Below are positions 34,679 to 43,571 of a stretch of 64,000 nucleotides of DNA, piece after piece. Under the pieces are notes generated by a model. The model had not been told where the DNA came from. It saw only the letters and a list, made by a program, of their open reading frames with translations, and did no database searches. A program made the position numbers and the translations under genes. The stretch is from contig JAFDXX010000023.1 in the NCBI GenBank assembly GCA_018267705.1, positions 301,769-365,768 on the forward strand, given 5' to 3'. This stretch comes from Bacteroidota bacterium (GTDB taxonomy: Bacteria; Bacteroidota; Bacteroidia; Chitinophagales; Chitinophagaceae). Position 1 is the stretch's first letter, and each line of letters opens with the position of its first letter.

Positions 34679-37186
34679 ATGACAACTAATTTTTGGCAGT
34701 TTGATACCAACTATTGGTTTACAAAACTAAGTAGCAATATAAATGGCCTTAATCAAAATGAAGCCAATGTTCGTTTACGCTCTTCCGAACAAAATATAAA
34801 ACATCGCTCTGCCTTTCTAAAAGACTTTTATCTTTTCTTCATACAATTTAAAAATCCATTAGTATTATTATTAATAGGTGCCGTTATATTATCTGCTTTT
34901 TTGGGAGATCATTCAGATGTATTTATTATTTTATTTATTGTTTTATCATCGGGCATATTAAGTTTTTTTCAAGAAAGAAATGCCGGAAAAGTGGTAGAAA
35001 AATTACAATCACTTATTGCTTTAAAGGCAACTGTTTTACGTGATGGTGTTATCACTGAAATTATTGCAACCGAAGTAGTAACAGGAGATGTGATTTTATT
35101 AAAAGCCGGAGATATGATTCCGGCCGATTGTCTTATAATTGAAGCAAATGAATTACATGCCAACGAAGCAAGTTTAACCGGAGAATCTTATCCCACAAGA
35201 AAGGAAGCCGGAATTATAAATGCTGACACAGAATTATCTAAACGTACTAATTGTTTATGGCAAGGCTCAAATATAGTAAGCGGCACTGCAAAAGCTATTG
35301 TAATTAATACAGGAAAACAAACCATTTTTGGCAGTATTGTTCAATCAGCTTCTTCACGCAGTGAAACAACTTTTGAAAAAGGCATTAAAGACTTTGGTTT
35401 CTTTTTAATGAGAATTACACTTATACTCTCACTTTGTATTCTTATTATTAATTTATTTAATCATAAAAATGTTGTTGAATCTGCATTGTTTGCATTAGCA
35501 TTAGCTGTTGGTATGGCTCCTGAATTATTACCGGCCATTACAACCATTGCCATGAGTGCTGGTGCAAAAAGAATGTTAGATAAAAAAGTAATTGTAAAAA
35601 AATTATCATCAATTCAAAATATAGGTGAAATTGATTTACTCTGTACAGACAAAACAGGCACAATAACCGAAGGAAATATTTCTATTCATTCAATTGTAGA
35701 TGCAAATGGCAATCTGTTTCCATTTGCACAAAAATTAGCATATTGGAATGCATTATTTGAGACAGGATATAGTAATCCTATTGATGAAGCATTAAAAAAA
35801 ACAAATATTCCTGAAGAAGTTATACCTGAAAAAATTGGAGAAGTGCCATATGATTTTATCAGAAAAAGATTAAGTATTGCCATTAATACCGGAAACGAAA
35901 AATTACTAATAAGCAAAGGAGCATTTAATCAAATTATTTCAATATGTAATACAGCCCAATTAAACAATGGAAACAATTTATCCATTACACCTTTATTGCC
36001 TGCCATTAACAAACTATACGAAACCTATGGAGAAAAAGGCCTTCGTGTAATTGCAATAGCTTATAAAAATATTCAACATACCGATATTATTAAAGAAGAT
36101 GAAACAGAAATGATTTTTGCAGGATTTATTTTACTGCAAGATCCTATTAAAGAAGATATCATTAACACCATTGAAGAATTGCAAAAACTAAAGGTGCAAT
36201 TAAAAATTATTACCGGCGATAATAAAAACGTAGCTAAATGTATTGGACAAAATTTAGGAATAAAAAAACCTATAATACTTACCGGAAAAGATTTATTAAA
36301 AATTAGTACCGAAGCATTACCACAAAAAGTAAAACGAGTACACATTTTTGCAGAAGTAGAACCTCAACAAAAAGAAAGAATCATAAGAGCATTACGCAAA
36401 ACCTACACCGTAGCCTATATGGGCGATGGCATTAATGATGTGTCTGCAATTAATGCCGCAGACATTGGTATATCTGTTGAAAATGCCGTAGATGTTGCAA
36501 GAGAAGCCGCAGATTTTGTTTTATTAGAAAAACAACTATCTGTATTAGTTGATGGAATTAAAGAAGGCAGAAAAACTTTTTCAAATACATTAAAATATAT
36601 TTTAATAAATACAGGATCTACTTTTGGTAATATGTTTAGTGTTTCAATAGCTTCACTCATTCTCCCCTTCTTACCAATGCTTCCTAAACAAATTTTATTA
36701 ACAAATTTCATTACAGATTTTCCTTACCTATCTATAGCATCAGATAATGTTGATTCAGAACAATTAAACAAACCCGGTAAATGGAATTTAAAAATGGTAA
36801 GCAGATACATGATTATTTTTGGAATACACAGTTCAATATTTGATGTAATTACATTTTTAGTTTTATTATACGGATTAAAAATGAAAGAAGCATCATTCCA
36901 AACAGGATGGTTTACAGAATCTTGCTTAACACAATTATTTGTTTTATTTATTTTAAGAACAAGAAGAAACTTCTTTAAAAGCAAAGCCAGCAAATATTTA
37001 TTTTGGTTAAGTATAGTAGGAATGATAATAACCGTTGCCCTACCCTATTTTAATTTTGCTAAACAAGCCGGCTTGTATGCTATGTCTATTAAAGAACTCC
37101 TCCTAATATTATTAATAGTAGCAGGATATATTTTTACTGCCGATATTTTAAAAGTTTGGTTCTTTAAAAAATATAAAAACGATTAA
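34679..37186 (+). CDS. mgtA: Magnesium-type P3B ATPase (MgtA-like)
   Basis: An 835-residue P-type ATPase: N-terminal amphipathic region, helices 1-2, TGES at 168-171, PELLP at 281-285 in helix 4 (PEMLP is usual in MgtA), the phosphorylation site D324-K-T-G-T, GDGIND near 580, and four to six C-terminal helices. The P3B family imports Mg2+ at the expense of ATP. It follows norB by 45 bp on the same strand and may be read from the norC promoter. A link between Mg2+ uptake and the nitrosative genes is not obvious. It has no N-terminal Cys metal-binding domain, which argues against copper transport. Confidence 0.85.
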   Translation: MTTNFWQFDTNYWFTKLSSNINGLNQNEANVRLRSSEQNIKHRSAFLKDFYLFFIQFKNPLVLLLIGAVILSAFLGDHSDVFIILFIVLSSGILSFFQERNAGKVVEKLQSLIALKATVLRDGVITEIIATEVVTGDVILLKAGDMIPADCLIIEANELHANEASLTGESYPTRKEAGIINADTELSKRTNCLWQGSNIVSGTAKAIVINTGKQTIFGSIVQSASSRSETTFEKGIKDFGFFLMRITLILSLCILIINLFNHKNVVESALFALALAVGMAPELLPAITTIAMSAGAKRMLDKKVIVKKLSSIQNIGEIDLLCTDKTGTITEGNISIHSIVDANGNLFPFAQKLAYWNALFETGYSNPIDEALKKTNIPEEVIPEKIGEVPYDFIRKRLSIAINTGNEKLLISKGAFNQIISICNTAQLNNGNNLSITPLLPAINKLYETYGEKGLRVIAIAYKNIQHTDIIKEDETEMIFAGFILLQDPIKEDIINTIEELQKLKVQLKIITGDNKNVAKCIGQNLGIKKPIILTGKDLLKISTEALPQKVKRVHIFAEVEPQQKERIIRALRKTYTVAYMGDGINDVSAINAADIGISVENAVDVAREAADFVLLEKQLSVLVDGIKEGRKTFSNTLKYILINTGSTFGNMFSVSIASLILPFLPMLPKQILLTNFITDFPYLSIASDNVDSEQLNKPGKWNLKMVSRYMIIFGIHSSIFDVITFLVLLYGLKMKEASFQTGWFTESCLTQLFVLFILRTRRNFFKSKASKYLFWLSIVGMIITVALPYFNFAKQAGLYAMSIKELLLILLIVAGYIFTADILKVWFFKKYKND

Positions 37187-37224
37187 GCTTAAAATAATTC
37201 TTATTGATAGAATTGCTTATTTAA

Positions 37225-37236
37225 GATATTTTTATC
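37225..37236 (+). promoter_or_regulatory. Candidate operator (GATA-TTTT-TATC) of the Rrf2 gene
   Basis: A perfect 4+4 inverted repeat with 4-base spacer lies 18 bp before the -7 element at 37254-37261, where the -33 element would be expected, so a bound regulator could block RNA polymerase. Being AT-rich and short, it needs confirmation. Confidence 0.4.
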
Positions 37237-37253
37237 CGAAATAAAAAATCGCT

Positions 37254-37261
37254 TACCTTTG
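37254..37261 (+). promoter_or_regulatory. -7 element (TACCTTTG) of the Rrf2 gene
   Basis: An exact TAnnTTTG match 17 bp before the ATG at 37279. No TTTG -33 is seen; the position is occupied by the inverted repeat at 37225-37236. Confidence 0.55.
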
Positions 37262-37278
37262 TATTATCAACTAATCGT

Positions 37279-37716
37279 ATGTTTTCAAAAACTTGTGAAT
37301 ATGCAATAAAAGCAGTATTATATATTGCCACTCAATCGCTTAATAATATACGAGTAAAAATTGGCGATGTAGCAGAAAACACAGGCTCTCCCGAAGCATT
37401 TACCGCAAAAATATTAAGCACACTTACCAAACATAAACTGCTTCATTCCATCAAAGGCCCTTATGGTGGTTTTGAAATTGAAGAAAAAAAAATGAAGCAA
37501 ATTAAAATAAGTGAAATTGTTTATGCAATAGATGGAGATGCAATCTACAATGGTTGTGGATTAGGTTTAAATAAATGTAACGCAGCAAAACCTTGTCCCA
37601 TGCATGATAAATTTATAAAAGTAAGAAGTGAGCTTAAGAAAATGTTAGAAACAACCACAGTACACGAACTTGCTACAAAAGTAAAAGCAGGCAAATCAAT
37701 TTTAATAAGAAACTAA
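37279..37716 (+). CDS. Rrf2-family Fe-S regulator, NsrR/IscR-like
   Basis: A 145-residue protein with an N-terminal winged helix (MFSKTCEYAIKAVLYIA...SPEAFTAKILSTLTKHKLLHSIKGPYGGF) and three cysteines, C93, C100 and C106, in the loop that binds an Fe-S cluster in NsrR and IscR. It is a repressor type whose cluster reacts with NO or reports Fe-S status. The next genes encode a truncated globin, a DUF488 protein and a hemerythrin, and norCB is upstream, which favours an NO-sensing, NsrR-like role. It is probably autoregulated through the repeat before its promoter. Confidence 0.88.
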   Translation: MFSKTCEYAIKAVLYIATQSLNNIRVKIGDVAENTGSPEAFTAKILSTLTKHKLLHSIKGPYGGFEIEEKKMKQIKISEIVYAIDGDAIYNGCGLGLNKCNAAKPCPMHDKFIKVRSELKKMLETTTVHELATKVKAGKSILIRN

Positions 37717-37735
37717 ATTTATAAACATATATAAA

Positions 37736-38131
37736 ATGGCTACACAAAAAGAAATACAAACTTTAACCGATATTAAACTTTTAGTAGATAGTTTTTATGG
37801 AAAAATACGTGAAGACGAAATGCTAAAAGATATTTTTAACAACGTTATACAAAACAGATGGCCGCAACATTTAGAAAAAATGTACACATTTTGGCAAACA
37901 GTTTTATTAGACGAATATACATACAACGGAACCCCATTTCCACCACATGCAAAATTACCTATTGAAGAAGAACACTTTAACAGATGGCTAAAATTATTTA
38001 ACCAAACAGTAGATGAATATTTTATGGGAGAAAAAGCCACAAGAGCTAAATGGCAAGGAGAAAGAATGGCAGAAATGTTTTTATCGAAAATCAGATATTA
38101 TAAAAACAATAATGCAATTCCGCTTGTATAA
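37736..38131 (+). CDS. Group III truncated hemoglobin
   Basis: A 131-residue globin. The segments LVDSFYGKIREDEMLKDIF, HLEKMYTFWQTVLL (the FW...L pattern typical of group III), YNGTPFPPHAKLPIEEEHFNRWLKLF with a probable proximal His in the EEEHFNRW helix, and a final AERMAEMFLSKIRYY helix fit trHbP. Such globins bind oxygen or NO and are linked to nitrosative stress or microaerobic respiration. It lies 19 bp after the Rrf2 gene and is likely under its control. Confidence 0.9.
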   Translation: MATQKEIQTLTDIKLLVDSFYGKIREDEMLKDIFNNVIQNRWPQHLEKMYTFWQTVLLDEYTYNGTPFPPHAKLPIEEEHFNRWLKLFNQTVDEYFMGEKATRAKWQGERMAEMFLSKIRYYKNNNAIPLV

Positions 38132-38154
38132 ATATTATATTATTTTTTAACATA

Positions 38155-38508
38155 ATGAAAACTATAACTATAAAACGCATTTATGAAAAACCTGAGCCAA
38201 ACGATGGCTATCGGGTGTTGGTGGATCGCTTATGGCCACGTGGTGTAAAAAAAGAAACCGCTGCATTGAACGAATGGAATAAAACGATACCACCATCGCC
38301 CGAATTACGAAAATGGTTTAACCACCAACCTGAACTATTTACAGAATTTAAACGCCGCTACAAAGAAGAATTAAAAACAAAAGAAGAAGATTTAAACCGA
38401 TTAAAAACTATTGCAGGTAAACAAAATGTAACATTATTATATTCAGCCAAAGATCCAAAAATAAATCAAGCAATTGTATTACTCGAAGTGTTAACTAAAA
38501 TGAAATAA
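38155..38508 (+). CDS. DUF488 (YeaO-like) protein
   Basis: A 117-residue protein with the YeaO-type features: IKRIYEKPEPNDGYRVLVDRLWPRGVKKETA, LNEWNKTIPPSPELRKWFNH, FTEFKRRYKEEL and VTLLYSAKDPKINQAIVLLEVL. Its function is unknown; the conserved Arg and Asp residues suggest an enzyme acting on phosphate-containing or anionic substrates. Related genes often accompany truncated globins and hemerythrins in Bacteroidota and Proteobacteria, as here. It ends 1 bp before the hemerythrin gene. Confidence 0.88.
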   Translation: MKTITIKRIYEKPEPNDGYRVLVDRLWPRGVKKETAALNEWNKTIPPSPELRKWFNHQPELFTEFKRRYKEELKTKEEDLNRLKTIAGKQNVTLLYSAKDPKINQAIVLLEVLTKMK

Positions 38509-38509
38509 T

Positions 38510-38971
38510 ATGAGTACAAAGCCAATTAAAAGAAATGATTTGTTGCAACCATTTAGTAGAGAACACCATCACGCACTTTTACTTTGTTGGAAAATAAAAG
38601 AAGGTTTTAAACGTAATGTTGCCGCCGAACGAATAAAACAATATACCAATTGGTTTTGGGATACCTATTTAAACCAACATTTTCTTGAAGAAGAAAAATA
38701 TCTTTTCCCCATATTAGCGGCAAACAACCCACTTATCATTCAAGCCTTTACCGAACACAATACATTGAGAAAATATTTTGAAGATGAGAGCAATGTTGAA
38801 CAGTCACTTAAAGCTATTGCAAACGAATTGGATGCACATATTCGCTTTGAAGAAAGGGTATTATTTAATGCAATACAAGAAGCAGCTACTGCCAACCAAT
38901 TAAGTGCATTAGAACAACATAATAAAACACCTTATGTAGAAAATTGGGAAGATCATTTTTGGGGAAAATAA
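38510..38971 (+). CDS. Hemerythrin-domain protein
   Basis: A 153-residue four-helix protein with likely di-iron ligands in FSREHHHALLL (His 19-21), LNQHFLEEEKYLFP (H57 and E61), FTEHNTLRKYF (H82) and DAHIRFEERVLF (H109 and E113). Bacterial hemerythrins store or sense oxygen or NO and protect Fe-S proteins. It is the last gene of the Rrf2-globin-DUF488 run (spacing 1 bp) and is convergent with the urea transporter. A regulatory or repair role is inferred from this context. Confidence 0.9.
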   Translation: MSTKPIKRNDLLQPFSREHHHALLLCWKIKEGFKRNVAAERIKQYTNWFWDTYLNQHFLEEEKYLFPILAANNPLIIQAFTEHNTLRKYFEDESNVEQSLKAIANELDAHIRFEERVLFNAIQEAATANQLSALEQHNKTPYVENWEDHFWGK

Positions 38972-38999
38972 AGTATTCATTTAATAACACTTCAATAAA

Positions 39000-39908
39000 T
39001 TATAGTAAGTTATTCTTTGTTGCACTGAAATACTTTTCGCAATTTTTTTTAATTAGTAATGTAATCCACGTTCCTACAACAAACGGAAAAGTAAATACAC
39101 CACCTATCCAATTAAAAATAGAATAATGAATTAATGAAACATGAATAAGAATTGTAATAACCGAGCCGGCTATAACCCACAGCAAAGTAGTTTTTTTTGT
39201 TGTTGAAAAAACAATAGCAGTTAACAACGCATTAAAGCCAAACAATCCTAACTCTGATTGTGTTATAGATTGTACATGCATTAAAGAAAATAAAAAACCT
39301 GCTAAAGATGCAATAAATCCATATAACGCAGCAGCAGGACTATTTAATAAAACTCCTATAAAAAAAAGAATACCGGATAATTTATTAGATTGAAACATTA
39401 CTTGACCAAACCCATTAGTTACTGAAAAAAAAATATTGAATTGATTTTGTACAAATTTTGTTTCTACAAAATCAGAAGGAGGAATGTGAGTATATTGTCG
39501 AATTAAAAAAAACAACAACCACGTAACAACAATAAACGGGAAAGTGTAACCGGGTATTCTTTTCTCAATAAATATATGATGCACCAATGCTACTACAATT
39601 GCACCAATAATAATTAATACCCAAACAAATAATATATTGGCAAACAGAGAAATTAATGCTATACCAACCAAAGCCGAGTTAAACCCATATAACCCTACAT
39701 TAATATTGTTTTTATTGAATTGAAATAATGCAGCAGTTATTGTACCAATAGCTGAACCTATAATTGCAGCAACAGCACATTGCCAATTCCCTACAAAAAG
39801 CCCAATAATAAAAAACAAGCCGGTTAATTTATTTTCTTGCAACATGATTTGCCCAATACCTTTCACAATTGCATCTACAAAATAAATTTCAGAAAAATAT
39901 TTATTCAT
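39000..39908 (-). CDS. Urea transporter (UT family)
   Basis: A 302-residue membrane protein made of two similar halves, each starting with the family's signature: GIGQIMLQENKLTGLFFIIG (about 16-36) and GFGQVMFQSNKLSGILFFIG (about 163-182). Between them lie NVGLYGFNSALVGIAL and SELGLFGFNALLTAIV, also repeated. UT proteins are channels for passive urea passage. No urease genes are in the window, so the urea could come from or go to a system elsewhere. It lies 15 bp after the ubiD-type gene and is probably co-transcribed with it. Confidence 0.88.
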   Translation of the reverse strand: MNKYFSEIYFVDAIVKGIGQIMLQENKLTGLFFIIGLFVGNWQCAVAAIIGSAIGTITAALFQFNKNNINVGLYGFNSALVGIALISLFANILFVWVLIIIGAIVVALVHHIFIEKRIPGYTFPFIVVTWLLFFLIRQYTHIPPSDFVETKFVQNQFNIFFSVTNGFGQVMFQSNKLSGILFFIGVLLNSPAAALYGFIASLAGFLFSLMHVQSITQSELGLFGFNALLTAIVFSTTKKTTLLWVIAGSVITILIHVSLIHYSIFNWIGGVFTFPFVVGTWITLLIKKNCEKYFSATKNNLL

Positions 39909-39923
39909 AAAATAATTAATGTA

Positions 39924-41780
39924 TCATAGAACGCCATATAAACTTCCACCTTTTGCAAATAATTTATCAATCTTTCTTTCAGTAGCAGTATCTTTTTCTA
40001 AAATAGGTGCATGGTGAGGTTTTATTCTTGCATCAAAAATTAAAGGCCCTTTACAACCCCAGTGCTTATTTTCAAAAAAATCATTTACCCCATAAATATC
40101 ATGACTCGGATTACAACGTGTAAAAGTTACCCATAAAAAATTATTTAAAGTAGCTGCAGTAAAACTTGCATCATCACACAACACAACCATTGCAACAGAG
40201 GATATGTTTAAAATAAGAGACGAAAGTTTTTCAATCAAATTGCTAATATCAAATTCATACTTGGTACATTCAATGGCTATAACACCCGGCATGCATAACT
40301 GAGCCTTTTTAAAATTGTTTAAACATTGCGGTACTTCAGTACATAGCTCTCTTAATTTATCTCCATAAGCAGCAAATACCACTTTACTTCCGTTGTTTAA
40401 AGATGTACCTGAGTAGTCTAATGTATCAATAGTTGTATTTGTATAAAAATGAATATCACGTTGCCAATTAATACGTTCTAAAAAATATTTAAAATATTCT
40501 TGAATATGATGTGTTGAAAGTTGATTAGTTTCATCGGCAGTAATAAATAAAAATTTTGCTAAACTTAACTGTCCCGTTCCTAAAATATGATTAGCAATAG
40601 TTAATAATTCTGCAGGGTGTTTGGTTTGGTTGTATGGTGTATAACGTTCACTACCAATAGCAATTAACAAAGGATGCACACCTGCTGCATCTACAGCATT
40701 TACATTTTTTAAACCCGGTATTTCTTGAGGAATAGCATTACCTGCCAATTCATGTATTAATGCACCAAAGCTTGTATCTTCTTGTGGTGGCCTACCAACT
40801 ACAGTAAATGGCCAAATTGCATTTTTCTTTGCATACACTTTATTAATTTTCATAACAGGAAAATGATGTTGCAAAGAGTAATAACCTAAATGATCACCAA
40901 ACGGGCCTTCAGGTTTATTATCGTTCGGGTACACTTCTCCTGTTATAATAAAATCTGCATCGGCACTCATGCAATATCCATCTTTATAAAAATATCTGAA
41001 TCTTCTTCCACCCAAAACACCTGCAAATGTTGCCTCGCTAACACCTTCGGGCAAAGGCATTACAGCAGCTAATGTATGACTGGGTGGCCCACCAACAAAA
41101 CAACTTACTTTTAATGGCAACCCTTTTTTATTAGCTTTGGTTTGATGCACACCAATGCCTCGGTGTAATTGATAATGCAACCCAACTTCATTATTTAATA
41201 TATAATTATTTCCTGTTAATTGAATGCGATACATACCCATATTTGCATGCATAATTCCGGGCATATCTGCATCTTCGGTATACACTTGTGGCAATGTTAC
41301 AAATGCACCGCCATCATTTTTCCAATGATGAATTAAAGGCAAATCTTCAATCTTAATTTCTTGAAAATTATTTTGCATTTTATAAAATGGAAACACCTTA
41401 TTTAAGCCTTCAAACCCTTTTTCATTTAACTTTAAATGAAGAGGTAACGCTTTGAATGCTGCCAAACCTGTATTGAAATTCTTGAATGGATGTTTAAATG
41501 CTTCTACCGGATTTTTTTTAAATTGAATAAGTTGCTGAACAGATTGAAACGTTTTTCGAAAAATAAATTTGCTTCTTTCTACTGTTCCGAAAATATTAGA
41601 TGCTGCTCTATAATTAGTTTCTTTTACGTTTTCAAACAATAGTGCCGGCCCGCCTGCTTCATGCACACGCAAATGAATAGCAGCCATTTCTAAATAAGGA
41701 TCTACTTCCTCTTTTATTCTTACTAAATGCCCATGTTTCTCCAAATCAATTAAACATGCTTCTAAGGTTGAATAATTCAT
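39924..41780 (-). CDS. UbiD-family prenylated-FMN decarboxylase
   Basis: A 618-residue protein with the UbiD markers ADADFIITGEVYPND and PEGPFGDHLGYYS (catalytic Arg/Glu region) and VVGRPPQEDTSFGALIHELA. UbiD enzymes decarboxylate aromatic or alkenoic acids using prenylated FMN made by UbiX. In Bacteroidota this long type is usually assigned to the menaquinone pathway (4-hydroxy-3-polyprenylbenzoate decarboxylase-like), but the substrate is not proven. Catalytic residues appear intact. No ubiX is next to it. It shares a promoter region of 57 bp with the divergent amidohydrolase. Confidence 0.88.
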   Translation of the reverse strand: MNYSTLEACLIDLEKHGHLVRIKEEVDPYLEMAAIHLRVHEAGGPALLFENVKETNYRAASNIFGTVERSKFIFRKTFQSVQQLIQFKKNPVEAFKHPFKNFNTGLAAFKALPLHLKLNEKGFEGLNKVFPFYKMQNNFQEIKIEDLPLIHHWKNDGGAFVTLPQVYTEDADMPGIMHANMGMYRIQLTGNNYILNNEVGLHYQLHRGIGVHQTKANKKGLPLKVSCFVGGPPSHTLAAVMPLPEGVSEATFAGVLGGRRFRYFYKDGYCMSADADFIITGEVYPNDNKPEGPFGDHLGYYSLQHHFPVMKINKVYAKKNAIWPFTVVGRPPQEDTSFGALIHELAGNAIPQEIPGLKNVNAVDAAGVHPLLIAIGSERYTPYNQTKHPAELLTIANHILGTGQLSLAKFLFITADETNQLSTHHIQEYFKYFLERINWQRDIHFYTNTTIDTLDYSGTSLNNGSKVVFAAYGDKLRELCTEVPQCLNNFKKAQLCMPGVIAIECTKYEFDISNLIEKLSSLILNISSVAMVVLCDDASFTAATLNNFLWVTFTRCNPSHDIYGVNDFFENKHWGCKGPLIFDARIKPHHAPILEKDTATERKIDKLFAKGGSLYGVL

Positions 41781-41837
41781 GCCGTGAAGATACTTTTAAA
41801 ATAAAGAATTATATTTAGCTTACTTAAAACAATTGCC

Positions 41838-43124
41838 ATGAGAAAAATTTTAATTATTTCCTTATTCATTTCTCAACATTCATTCGCTCAAAATCTTCCT
41901 ACTAATTACACTCAATTAATAAAAGATGAAACTCCTAAAGTAGTTTCATGGAGAAGATATTTACACGAACATCCTGAATTAAGTAATAGAGAATTTAATA
42001 CGCAAAAATTAATTGTAGAACATTTAAAAAGTTTGGGAATTGAAACAAGATTGCTTGCAAAAACAGGCGTAGTAGGCATTTTAAAAGGAAATAAACCGGG
42101 AGCTGTTGTTGCATTGCGTGCAGATATGGACGGATTGCCGGTAACAGAAAGAGTAAATATTCCGTTTGCTTCAAAAGTAAAAAGTGAATATAACGGACAA
42201 CAAGTTGGCGTAATGCATGCATGTGGGCATGATAGTCATGTTGCCATGCTAATGGGTACCGCAGAAGTATTAAGTAAAATGAAAAATGATTTACCGGGAA
42301 CCGTTGTGTTTTTATTTCAACCGGCAGAAGAAGGTACGCCTAATAACGAAGAAGGCGGTGCTCCTTTAATGATAAAAGACGGTGCTATGGATAATCCTAA
42401 AGTTGATGTTGTTTTTGGAATACATATTAATTCGTTAACAGAAATTGGAACTATAAAATACAAATCGGGAGCAACCATGGCGGCTAGCGATTGGTTTACC
42501 GTAAAAGTAAAAGGACAACAAACACATGGCTCTATGCCGTGGTTTGGAATAGACCCTATTGTAGTTGCAGCACAAATTATACAAGGTTTTCAAAACATTG
42601 TAAGCAGGCAAGAAGAATTAACCAAAGCACCTGTTGTAATTACTGTTGGAATTATTAATTCAGGTGTTCGTTCAAATATTATTCCCGAAGAATTAACAAT
42701 GCAAGGCACTATTAGAACATTAGATTCTAAAATGCAAAAAGAAGTACATGAAAAAATGAAATTAACAGCAGAAAAAATTGCTGAAGCAAGCGGTGCTACT
42801 GCCGAAGTAATTATTAATACTAAAACATTGGTAACATATAACAATCCTGATTTAGTAAAAATGATGGTTCCTTCTTTAGAAACTGCTGCAGGAAAAGATT
42901 TTGTAAAAGAAACCGAATGGACAACAGGTGCTGAAGATTTTTCATTTTATGGAGAGAAAGCTCCTGCATTCTTTTTCTTTTTAGGTGGCATGCCAAAAGG
43001 ACAAGATCCTAAGAAAGCTGCACCACACCATACACCCGATTTTTATATTGATGATAGTAAACTTGATGTTGGCGTAAAAGCATTTTGCCAATTAGTATTT
43101 GATTATAATAAATTAAGAAAATAA
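41838..43124 (+). CDS. Exported M20D amidohydrolase (N-acyl amino acid / hippurate hydrolase type)
   Basis: A 428-residue protein with a signal peptide (MRKILIISLFISQHSFAQ). The M20D metal site appears as MHACGHDSHVAML (Cys and His ligands), PAEEGTPNNEEGG (catalytic and ligand glutamates), GIHI and QTHGSMPW, and HHTPDFYID near the end. These enzymes hydrolyse N-acyl or aminoacyl amide bonds. Because it is exported, it probably scavenges modified peptides or amino acid conjugates. It is a single gene, divergent from the ubiD-type gene. Confidence 0.9.
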   Translation: MRKILIISLFISQHSFAQNLPTNYTQLIKDETPKVVSWRRYLHEHPELSNREFNTQKLIVEHLKSLGIETRLLAKTGVVGILKGNKPGAVVALRADMDGLPVTERVNIPFASKVKSEYNGQQVGVMHACGHDSHVAMLMGTAEVLSKMKNDLPGTVVFLFQPAEEGTPNNEEGGAPLMIKDGAMDNPKVDVVFGIHINSLTEIGTIKYKSGATMAASDWFTVKVKGQQTHGSMPWFGIDPIVVAAQIIQGFQNIVSRQEELTKAPVVITVGIINSGVRSNIIPEELTMQGTIRTLDSKMQKEVHEKMKLTAEKIAEASGATAEVIINTKTLVTYNNPDLVKMMVPSLETAAGKDFVKETEWTTGAEDFSFYGEKAPAFFFFLGGMPKGQDPKKAAPHHTPDFYIDDSKLDVGVKAFCQLVFDYNKLRK

Positions 43125-43164
43125 AAATATATTTTTAAACTGAAGGGTTAATTAAAAAATAAAA

Positions 43165-43512
43165 TCACTTCTTTCTTAAATAACTTCCTGTTAATGCTGC
43201 AAACCCTGCAACTAAACCACCCACAATGGCAGTAACCAATATTACTGCATAAGCAGAACCGCCTAACGGTAATACTCCTGCAATTTTTGTAGCAAGTATA
43301 TGTTCATTTTTAAAATCTATTATTAATGCCATTAGTCCCCATAATAAAAACAAAGCAAGAAATCCACTTAAAAATGCTTTGCTTGGTTTTTGGTGTACAC
43401 TTAATGCAACCAATAGTGAGCATAAAGCACAACTCCACCAAGGAATAACGCTAAATAACCCAAAAGCAAAACTTAATAATGCGGTTAATAATATAGCAGT
43501 AAAAAATTTCAT
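43165..43512 (-). CDS. Small membrane protein, unknown function
   Basis: A 115-residue hydrophobic protein with about four membrane helices (4-22, 27-42, 48-66, 86-108) and a short basic tail (GSYLRKK). It has no motif I recognise. The CALCS pair of cysteines lies in the second helix. It is 59 bp downstream of the penicillin-acylase-type gene on the same strand and could be co-transcribed with it, but no functional link can be read. Confidence 0.7.
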   Translation of the reverse strand: MKFFTAILLTALLSFAFGLFSVIPWWSCALCSLLVALSVHQKPSKAFLSGFLALFLLWGLMALIIDFKNEHILATKIAGVLPLGGSAYAVILVTAIVGGLVAGFAALTGSYLRKK

Positions 43513-43571
43513 GTGTAAATTATTTAATGTTTTATGAGATTAAGGTTGCTTAATACTTTGTGCTATGAATT

